Origin: Streptomyces sp. NBC_01445
Lineage (GTDB): Bacteria; Actinomycetota; Actinomycetes; Streptomycetales; Streptomycetaceae
Reading direction: 5' to 3'
NCBI RefSeq assembly: GCF_035918235.1
Contig: NZ_CP109485.1
Coordinates: 2,108,001 to 2,172,000, forward strand
DNA: 64,000 nucleotides
The notes beneath the pieces are model-generated. The model was given only the letters and a program-made list of their open reading frames with translations, searched no databases and was not told where the DNA came from. The translations under genes and the position numbers were made by a program. Within the stretch, counting starts at the first letter, position 1. Each line of letters opens with the position of its first letter. Positions 9,478-15,771 of this stretch are shown piece after piece.

Positions 9478-11982
9478 TCAGCTACGGCCCGTGGCAGGTA
9501 CGACGGCGTCGTCCGGCCCGTCGAAGTAGGCCCGTTCGGCGCGGGTGAGGAACACCGGGTCACCGGGCTCGCCGCAGACGGCGATGGCGCCCTCGTGGAG
9601 CACGACCACCTCGTGGCAGGCGGACGCGGCGCGGCCGAGCGACTGCTCGAGGAGGACGACCGTCATGCCCTCGTGGGCGAGGCGGCCGATCCGGGCGTAC
9701 ACCTCGTCGACCATGGCCGGGGACAGGCCGAGCGCCGGCTCGTCGACGATCAGCAGGTCGGGGCGCGCCATCAGGGCTCGCGCGATGGCCAGGACCTGCT
9801 GTTCACCGCCGGACAGTCCCCCGGCGGGTACGCCCATCCGCTCGCGCAGCCGCGGCGGCAGCCACTCGGCGGTCTCCGCGAGCCGGGCCCGCAGGTCGGC
9901 TCCCTTGATGCCCGCGGCGTACGCGGCGACCTCCAGGTTCTCGCGCAGGGAAAGCGTCTTGAACAGGGCGCGGCCCTCGGGCACCAGCGCGGTCCGCAGG
10001 CCCTCTTCGGCGGTGCGCCGGCCGCGGGTGGGCGGGAGCGAGCCGTGCAGAATCCGGCCCAGGGTGCTCTTGCCCGCGCCGTTGGCACCGACGACGCCGA
10101 CCACGCTGCCCCGGCCGATGGTGAGGTCGACTCCGTGCAGGGCGGTCACACCGCTGTAGGCGTGGTCCACCGCGTCGAGCCGCACAGCGGCGCGCTCGGT
10201 GCCGTCCCTGGGCGGCAGCTCGTCGTGGGCGCCGCCCTCGCCCAAGTAGGAGGAGCGCACCCGGGGATCGTCGAGGATCTTGCCGGGCTCGCCCTCGCCG
10301 ATCGGCCGGCCGAAGTCGAAGGCGACCACCCGGTGGGCGACGGCGAACAGGTCGTCGAGGACATGGTCGATGATCACGACGGCGGTGCCGCGCTCCTGCT
10401 GCCGCACGATCTGCCGGGCCAGCACGGTGCGTTCGATGGCGTCGAGGCCGCCGAACGGCTCGTCCAGGATGAGCAGTTCGGGGTCCTCGGCCAGCGCCCT
10501 GGCAAGGTCGAGGCGCTTGTGCAGACCGAACGGCAACTCGGCAGGGTAGCGGTCGGCGACATGGGCGAGGCCGACGCGGTCCAGCAGCTCGGCGGCTCTG
10601 GCCCGGTACCGGGCGGTGACCCGGCGATGGGTGCAGAGAACGTTCTCCAGGACCGTGAGTTCGGGGAACGTCTCGGCGTGCTGGAAGGTGCGCCCGATGC
10701 CGAACCGACGGCGGGCGGTGGCACGGGACTTGAGCAGGGGCTTGCCGCCGTACCGCGCGCTGCCCGCCACCCGCCCACCGCCGACGAGCCCCGACAGGAC
10801 GTTCAGGAGTGTCGTCTTGCCTGCGCCGTTGGGACCGATGATCGCGAGCGTCTCGCCCGCCCGTACCGACATCGAGGCGCCTTCGAGTGCCTTGAGCCCG
10901 CCGAAGGAGACGGCCACCTCGTCCAGGCGCAGCAGTTCGGGAGCGGTGGCCGCGGGGGCGGGCACCGGCTGCGGCGGCTCTTCCGGCAGCTCTACGGTGG
11001 TCGAGCCGTGCGAGTCCGACTTGCGTACGAGGCGGCGTGCCGTCCGCCCGAGGAAGAGCACCACGCCGCCCGGCAGGAACAGCAGTGCGGCGATGAGCAC
11101 GACCCCCTGAAGGATCGGCTGCGGAACCCCGGTGCTCTCCGCGGCCGTCGGCGCCCAGGTCAGATAGGCGCCGCCGACGACCGCCCCCAGCAAGGTGCCC
11201 GGGCCGCCCAGCACACACGCGGCGATCAGCGAGATCGCCAGGGCCAGCGAGAAGGGGTCCGGGCTGACGAATCCGACGACCAGGGCCAGCAGGACGCCCG
11301 CCACCGCGGCGAACACGGCGCTGACGGCGAAGGCCAGCGCCGACTGGGCCTCCGGCGCGATGCCGATCGAACGGGCGGCCATCGGGTGGGACTTGGCGGC
11401 GACGAGCCGCATCCGCAGGGCGCTGGGCCGGGCCAGCGCGGCCACGGCGAGCGCGATCCCGGCCACTCCCACGGCGATGTACTGCGCCTGCGAACCTGCG
11501 CTGGCGACCGTGCCGAGACCCAGGGCGCTGTCCAGCTTCTCCATGGGGATGCCCTGGTCACCGCCCGTCACACTGGCCCACTGTCCCATCACCTCCAGCG
11601 ACACCATGGTGAACGCGAGCGTGAGCAGGGCCACGTACAGCATCGAGAACCGCGCGCCCGCGCCGCCCAGGAACGCCCCGAACACCGCGGCGCATCCGGC
11701 GGCCCCGAGAACGACGGCCTCCAGCGACCAGCCGTGCGTGCTGCCGTACGCGGCGAAGTAGGCGCCCAGGGCGAAGAACGCGGGATGGGCGATCGACCAG
11801 ATGCCGGCCCACCCCGCCAGCAGGCCGACCGAGAGGACGAGGACCGTGTACACGGCGGCGAGTCCTACGGAGTACGCCTGGTAGGGCGGGATGAACCCGG
11901 CGTTCAGTACGAGGATGAGTACGGCCGCGGCGAGCGGCCCGAGCGCCGCCTTGGCGAGGTTGGTGCGACTGAAGACAGACAT
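9478..11982 (-). CDS. Triple fusion LivM permease - LivG ATPase - LivF ATPase of a branched-chain-type ABC importer
   Basis: An 834-residue single chain joining three components normally encoded separately. Residues about 1-325 are a LivM permease with repeated membrane spans. A Pro/Ala-rich linker (about 326-350) leads to a LivG-type ATPase with Walker A GPNGAGKTT near 382, the degenerate signature LPFGLHKRLDLARAL and Walker B LLILDEPFGG. A LivF-type ATPase follows, with Walker A GANGAGKST near 631, LSGGEQQVLAIARAL near 720 and LLIVDEPALGLSP. All nucleotide-binding motifs appear intact. The LivH permease gene begins 11 bp upstream, so only a periplasmic-binding component is missing; it is not in this window. 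HAAT transporters take up amino acids but also aromatic and other carboxylates; the catabolic neighbours suggest the latter. Frames are continuous, so this is not simple misannotation of adjacent genes. Confidence 0.92.
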   Translation of the reverse strand: MSVFSRTNLAKAALGPLAAAVLILVLNAGFIPPYQAYSVGLAAVYTVLVLSVGLLAGWAGIWSIAHPAFFALGAYFAAYGSTHGWSLEAVVLGAAGCAAVFGAFLGGAGARFSMLYVALLTLAFTMVSLEVMGQWASVTGGDQGIPMEKLDSALGLGTVASAGSQAQYIAVGVAGIALAVAALARPSALRMRLVAAKSHPMAARSIGIAPEAQSALAFAVSAVFAAVAGVLLALVVGFVSPDPFSLALAISLIAACVLGGPGTLLGAVVGGAYLTWAPTAAESTGVPQPILQGVVLIAALLFLPGGVVLFLGRTARRLVRKSDSHGSTTVELPEEPPQPVPAPAATAPELLRLDEVAVSFGGLKALEGASMSVRAGETLAIIGPNGAGKTTLLNVLSGLVGGGRVAGSARYGGKPLLKSRATARRRFGIGRTFQHAETFPELTVLENVLCTHRRVTARYRARAAELLDRVGLAHVADRYPAELPFGLHKRLDLARALAEDPELLILDEPFGGLDAIERTVLARQIVRQQERGTAVVIIDHVLDDLFAVAHRVVAFDFGRPIGEGEPGKILDDPRVRSSYLGEGGAHDELPPRDGTERAAVRLDAVDHAYSGVTALHGVDLTIGRGSVVGVVGANGAGKSTLGRILHGSLPPTRGRRTAEEGLRTALVPEGRALFKTLSLRENLEVAAYAAGIKGADLRARLAETAEWLPPRLRERMGVPAGGLSGGEQQVLAIARALMARPDLLIVDEPALGLSPAMVDEVYARIGRLAHEGMTVVLLEQSLGRAASACHEVVVLHEGAIAVCGEPGDPVFLTRAERAYFDGPDDAVVPATGRS

Positions 11983-11993
11983 GGACCGCTCCC

Positions 11994-12863
11994 TCAGACC
12001 CGCTGGAACGTGCGTACGCCGAACAGCCCCTGAGGGCGGATCAGCAGCACGAGGATGGTGAACGAGAACACAAACGTGTCGCGGTAGCCGGCCGAGACAT
12101 AGCCCGCGGCGAGGTTGTCGAGCACGCCGACCGTCAACCCGCCGATCACGGCCCCGTACATGCTGGTCAGCCCGCCGAGGAAGATCCCGGCGAAGGCGCG
12201 GAAGAGCGGCGCGCTGAGCACCGTCGGCACCAGTCCCGCCCGGGGCGCGTACAGGAACGCGGCGAGCGCGCCGAGGCCGAGCCCGAGTGCCCAGGCGATC
12301 CTCGCGATGCGCTGCGAGCCGAGGCCGAGGATCTGCGCGGTGTCGGCGGACTCGGCGACGGCCCGCATGGCGGAGCCGATGGTCGTCCGCCCGAAGAGAT
12401 ACGCCACCAGCGCCATCGCCACGGCCGCCACGCCGATGGTCAGCAGGCTCTGCCTCGGAATCGCCGAGCCGCCGATCGAGACGGACCCCTCCACCAGGCT
12501 CGGGAAGAGCCGTGGCTGGTCGTCCCAGATGGCGCTGATGACGCTCTCCGCGATGAGCGAGACGCCCATGGTCATGACCAGGGCCGAGAGCAGCTCCCCC
12601 TGCGCCAGTGGCCGGATCACCGTCTCCCGGGCGACCAGGCCGACCCCGGCGGTGACGACGATCGCGACCAAGGCGGTCACGAGAAGTGGCAGACCCTTCT
12701 CGTACAGCGTCAGTGCCGCGTAGAGCCCGACGGTCGCGAGGCTGGCGAGCGCGAAGTTCACCACGTCCGTCGCCCGATAGATGATCACCAGCCCGAGGCC
12801 CATCAGGCCGTACACCGCACCGCTGGCGAGACCGCTCACCAGGATGAGCAGGAACTGATCCAC
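11994..12863 (-). CDS. livH: LivH-type ABC permease (branched-chain family)
   Basis: A 289-residue integral membrane permease of the HAAT family, with the hallmark N-terminus GLASGAVYGLMGLGLVIIYR and the DVVNFALASLATVGLYA segment, and about eight hydrophobic spans. It should pair with the LivM part of the fused protein immediately downstream. A GTG at 12863 is the chosen start because GAGGAG lies 8-9 bases before it; an ATG nine codons upstream (12890) would add residues that include that box. The 152-bp region upstream holds a candidate operator. Confidence 0.9.
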   Translation of the reverse strand: MDQFLLILVSGLASGAVYGLMGLGLVIIYRATDVVNFALASLATVGLYAALTLYEKGLPLLVTALVAIVVTAGVGLVARETVIRPLAQGELLSALVMTMGVSLIAESVISAIWDDQPRLFPSLVEGSVSIGGSAIPRQSLLTIGVAAVAMALVAYLFGRTTIGSAMRAVAESADTAQILGLGSQRIARIAWALGLGLGALAAFLYAPRAGLVPTVLSAPLFRAFAGIFLGGLTSMYGAVIGGLTVGVLDNLAAGYVSAGYRDTFVFSFTILVLLIRPQGLFGVRTFQRV

Positions 12864-13015
12864 GTCGACCGTCTCCTCGTGCCCGAGCACCCGTGCTCCG
12901 GGATCTTCAGTGTCGCCCGGGTGATTGACAAACTGAACTCAATTCATGAACTTGCCTCCTGAACGGTAAGCACCGAGTCCCGGGTGGGCAAGACCTGTGC
13001 GCGGACGGATTCGGC
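12864..13015 (-). promoter_or_regulatory. Intergenic region upstream of livH with imperfect palindrome
   Basis: Between the SDR stop and the livH start lie 152 bp with locally low GC. At 12932-12945 the sequence ACTGAACTCAATTC contains the dyad TGAA-N5-TTCA. Twelve of its 14 bases match ACTGAACTGACTTC at 13960-13973, upstream of both the SDR and the divergent alcohol dehydrogenase. This suggests a common regulator binding both regions. No regulator gene lies next to them, so the binding protein is unknown. Confidence 0.45.
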
Positions 13016-13924
13016 TCACACCGTGAAACGGCCGCCGTTGGCAAGCAGCACCGCGCCGACCAGATTCGCCGCCGCGTCCCCCGCGAGGAACAGGGCGATG
13101 TCGGCGATCTCCTCGGGGGTCGCGTACGGGCGCACCCGCGGATCGGCGAAACCACTGCGCAGCGCCGCCGGAGTGCGCGCCGCCATGCCGGTCTCCGTCG
13201 GACCGGGCGCGACCACGTTCACCCTGATCCCGGACGCGACTACCTCCTTGGCCACGGCCTGCGTCAGCGCGTGGACCCCTGCCTTGGAGGCCGCGTAGTG
13301 GGGGTAGCCGACGGGGGTGTCGAAGGCCGACGAGGAGCCGATGACGACGATCGCACCCGCCTTCCGCGGCCGCATGACACGCACCGCGGCACGCAGCACA
13401 TGGAAGGTTCCGTCCAGGTTGATCCGCATGACGCGCCCCCAGGCCGTGTCGGTGAGGCGGTCGGTCACCTCGGCCGGACGCCCGTGCACCAGCGCGTCCG
13501 CGATCAGCTCCTTGGCCTCAGGGTCATCGACGCCCGCCGCGTGCACCACGACGTCGAGACGCCCGTGTTCCCGCACGATGTCCGCGACGGCCGCGTCGAC
13601 CGCCGGAGCGTCCGCCACATCGAGGGCGACCGCCCGGCCGACGGACAGCCCCTTGGCGACGGTGCCGGCGTTCTCGCTGTTCACGTCGGCGAGGACCACG
13701 GCCCGGGCCCCCTCGGCGACGAGCTGCCGGGCGACGGCCGCGCCCATACCGGAGCCGGCCCCCGTCACCATCGCGACCTTGCCCGCGAACCGGCCCTGTT
13801 GTGCGTCGGGGCCCTGCCGCGGGTCCCGGCTGTGCTGCGCGTCCCGGCCCTGCCGTGCGTCCCGGCTCCGCTGTGCGTCCCGGCCCTGCTGTGCGTCCCG
13901 GCTCTGCTGTGTATCGCTGCTCAT
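13016..13924 (-). CDS. Short-chain dehydrogenase/reductase with a repetitive N-terminal extension
   Basis: A classical SDR of 302 residues. The cofactor motif VTGAGSGMGAAVAR begins near residue 53. VVHAAGV and the catalytic Ser in VIGSSSAFDT are present, and the YxxxK pair is in YPHYAASKAG. The C-terminus GAVLLANGGRFTV is normal. The first 45 residues are not part of the fold: they are six imperfect copies of a charged six-residue unit (RDAQQG, RDAQRS, RDARQG, RDAQHS, RDPRQG, PDAQQG). If translation starts at 13924 (AGGGAGC seven bases before), the protein carries this tail; no other good start lies closer to the Rossmann fold. It heads the minus-strand catabolic run and probably oxidises a secondary alcohol or hydroxyacyl intermediate. 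Confidence 0.88.
   Translation of the reverse strand: MSSDTQQSRDAQQGRDAQRSRDARQGRDAQHSRDPRQGPDAQQGRFAGKVAMVTGAGSGMGAAVARQLVAEGARAVVLADVNSENAGTVAKGLSVGRAVALDVADAPAVDAAVADIVREHGRLDVVVHAAGVDDPEAKELIADALVHGRPAEVTDRLTDTAWGRVMRINLDGTFHVLRAAVRVMRPRKAGAIVVIGSSSAFDTPVGYPHYAASKAGVHALTQAVAKEVVASGIRVNVVAPGPTETGMAARTPAALRSGFADPRVRPYATPEEIADIALFLAGDAAANLVGAVLLANGGRFTV
13793..13909 (-). repeat. Degenerate 18-bp tandem repeat inside the SDR gene
   Basis: About six and a half units of 18 bp encode the six-residue repeat at residues 6-44 of the SDR. On the plus strand the units read roughly GTCCCGGCTCTGCTGTGC with C/T and A/G changes that often keep the amino acid. Repeats of this kind change copy number by slippage, so the tail length probably varies between relatives. 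Confidence 0.8.
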
Positions 13925-13959
13925 CCTGATGCTCCCTCTGCCTCTGCGGGCATCTCGAT

Positions 13960-13973
13960 ACTGAACTGACTTC
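13960..13973. promoter_or_regulatory. Candidate operator in the SDR/alcohol dehydrogenase divergent region
   Basis: ACTGAACTGACTTC lies in the 100-bp gap between the SDR start (13924, minus) and the alcohol dehydrogenase start (14025, plus). It contains GAA-N5-TTC and matches 12 of 14 bases of the element at 12932-12945 in the livH upstream region. The shared element is the only visible sign that the divergent gene and the catabolic run are co-regulated. Confidence 0.4.
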
Positions 13974-14024
13974 GTCTCTGTTACCGTCACCGCTGTCGAT
14001 CTGACAAGAGCCGGGACGGTGACC

Positions 14025-15068
14025 ATGAAGGCAGTACGGCTGACGGGCTGGGGACGGGAACCGGCGTTCGTGGACGTCGAGCGCCCGGTCCCCCGCGCCA
14101 CCGAAGTGCTGGTGCGGGTGGAGGCCGCGGGGCTCTGCCAGTCCGATGTGCACGTCGTCGACGCGGCGGCCGGCGCGCTTCCCTACAAGCCGCCGTTCAC
14201 CCTCGGCCACGAGGTCGCCGGACACGTCGAGGCCCTCGGCCCCGACACCGACGGCCCGACGCCGGGCGAACGCGTCGTGGTCTACGGCCCGTGGGGCTGC
14301 GGTCGATGTGCCCGCTGCGCCGCGGGCCGGGACAACTACTGCGACCGGCGCGGCGACCTCGACTGGCACGGGGTCGGGCTCGGCCGGAACGGCGGCATGG
14401 CCGAGTACGTACTCGTCCCATCCGCCCACCACTTGGTGCCGATCGGCGACCTGGCTGCCGACCAGGCGGCGCCGCTCTCCGACGCGGGTCTGACCTCGTA
14501 CCACGCCATCGCCGGAGTGCGGCACGCGCTCGGCGAGGGCTCGACTGCCCTGGTCATCGGCGTCGGCGGGCTCGGCCACCTGGCCATCCAGATCCTGCGC
14601 GCCACCACGCCGAGTCGTGTTCTCGCGGTCGACATCCGCGAGGCCGCGCTCGCGCTCGCCCACCGGTCCGGTGCACATGCCTCGACGCTGATGCGGGCGG
14701 ACACCAGTCGAGCACTTCGGACCGGCACCGGAGGCGTGGGAGCGGACGCCGTGCTCGATTTCGTCGGCAACAAGGCGACTCTTGCCCTCGCCACCGAGAT
14801 CCTGCGCCCGGGCGGAGAGCTCGTGGCCGTCGGCAGCGGCGGCGGTCAACTGACCGTACGCAAGCCCGGATTCCTCCCCCCTGGCTTCCGGCTCTCCCTA
14901 CCGTTCTGGGGCACTCGGCCCGAACTGGCCGAGGTGGTCGCACTGGCACGCGCCGGGACGCTCCACGTCGAGACGGAGCAGTTCCCGCTGTCCGCCGCAC
15001 AGACTGCCTTCCATCGGCTGAGGCAAGGCACGATGCGGGGGCGAGCCGTGTTGGTGCCCGAGCCTTAG
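14025..15068 (+). CDS. Zinc-dependent alcohol dehydrogenase (MDR superfamily)
   Basis: A 347-residue NAD(P)-dependent alcohol dehydrogenase with both zinc sites. Catalytic zinc ligands are in AGLCQSDVH and TLGHEVAGHVE. The structural four-cysteine lobe is CGRCARCAAGRDNYC. The cofactor fold has ALVIGVGGLGHLAIQ. The start is set at ATG 14025, giving the standard MKAVRLTGWG N-terminus; a GTG two codons earlier is possible and no clear ribosome site distinguishes them. It diverges from the SDR operon across a 100-bp region with a candidate operator. Its stop abuts the relic of a LysR gene, suggesting a rearrangement junction there. Confidence 0.9.
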   Translation: MKAVRLTGWGREPAFVDVERPVPRATEVLVRVEAAGLCQSDVHVVDAAAGALPYKPPFTLGHEVAGHVEALGPDTDGPTPGERVVVYGPWGCGRCARCAAGRDNYCDRRGDLDWHGVGLGRNGGMAEYVLVPSAHHLVPIGDLAADQAAPLSDAGLTSYHAIAGVRHALGEGSTALVIGVGGLGHLAIQILRATTPSRVLAVDIREAALALAHRSGAHASTLMRADTSRALRTGTGGVGADAVLDFVGNKATLALATEILRPGGELVAVGSGGGQLTVRKPGFLPPGFRLSLPFWGTRPELAEVVALARAGTLHVETEQFPLSAAQTAFHRLRQGTMRGRAVLVPEP

Positions 15069-15391
15069 CGGACCACGGAGCTATTCGCCGAGCCGTTGGC
15101 TAGGGTCCGCAGCCGTCTGGCCACGGACTTCCATCCCCGCAGCACCTACGAGGTCACGGAGGCGTCCGCGACCCTCGCCTCGATTGCCACCGGCCTCGGC
15201 AACGCCGCCCCCCTCCCGGACTCCGTCCGCTCCGCGCCACGCGAGAACGTGGTCTGCCAGGAGATCGAGGACGCGTTCCGCCGGCCCTGGCCTGGCGCAC
15301 GGACGACGACTCGCCGCTGCTGAAAACACCGAGCAGACGTTCTCACAAGAAACTGGACATCCCTGACGTCCGTCGAGCGGAAAGGCAATGA
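15069..15391 (+). pseudogene. LysR-family regulator remnant (C-terminal effector-binding domain, frameshifted)
   Basis: Starting right after the alcohol dehydrogenase stop, the reading frame gives RSTYEVTEASATLASIATGLG and PDSVRSAPRENVV, which match the second half of LysR substrate-binding domains. Near 15280 the homology passes to another frame, ALAWRTDDDSPLLKT, and ends at a stop at 15389-15391. There is no start codon, no HTH domain and at least one frameshift, so it cannot make a regulator. It lies just upstream, on the same strand, of a truncated enolase-superfamily gene, which it may once have controlled. Confidence 0.7.
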
Positions 15392-15409
15392 ATGCACAGG
15401 AGGAGCGCC

Positions 15410-15643
15410 GTGAAAATCACCGGAGTGGAAGCCATTCTCTTCGAGATCCCCTATCGGAATCCGCTGAAGCGGCACCTGCGCCTCCTCGTCGACGAGTACG
15501 CCGGTCACCACAATGAGCACCGGCCTCACCGATCACTCGGACAGCGATGTCCCGATGGTGCCCGCGCGCCGGAACCGCCCGCCGCCGATGGTCCGTCGCA
15601 TGTCATCCGGCACGACCGCCTCGGCGGCCTCATCTATAAATAG
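15410..15643 (+). pseudogene. Chimeric scar: racemase-like gene start joined to a transposase C-terminus
   Basis: A good GGAGGAG box precedes GTG 15410. The first 18 or so codons read VKITGVEAILFEIPYRNPLK, the typical start of mandelate racemase/muconate lactonizing enzymes. The frame then becomes DEYAGHHNEHRPHRSLGQR followed by IRHDRLGGLIYK, the tail of an integrase-type (IS481/IS3-like) transposase, and stops. A deletion or insertion event therefore joined the start of a catabolic gene to the end of an insertion sequence. A 77-residue fusion product could still be translated but is unlikely to have either function. Confidence 0.7.
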
Positions 15644-15771
15644 GCGCAGGACGAGTGAATTGGTGGGGCGCTCAAGGCTTCAAGATCATCCCTTTGTCCC
15701 TTTGACGCGGCGCATCTCGGTCACACCCCTACCTGGGCGCCCCACAGCAGGGCAGAAAACAGTGCTAGAAA

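Noticed and set aside
9226..12033. 935-codon plus-strand open frame opposite the transporter fusion
   Set aside because: It has no recognisable domain, a biased composition, and lies fully antisense to genes with intact ABC motifs.
13793..13909. Tandem repeats considered as a CRISPR array
   Set aside because: Units are 18 bp with no spacers and encode an in-frame peptide repeat.
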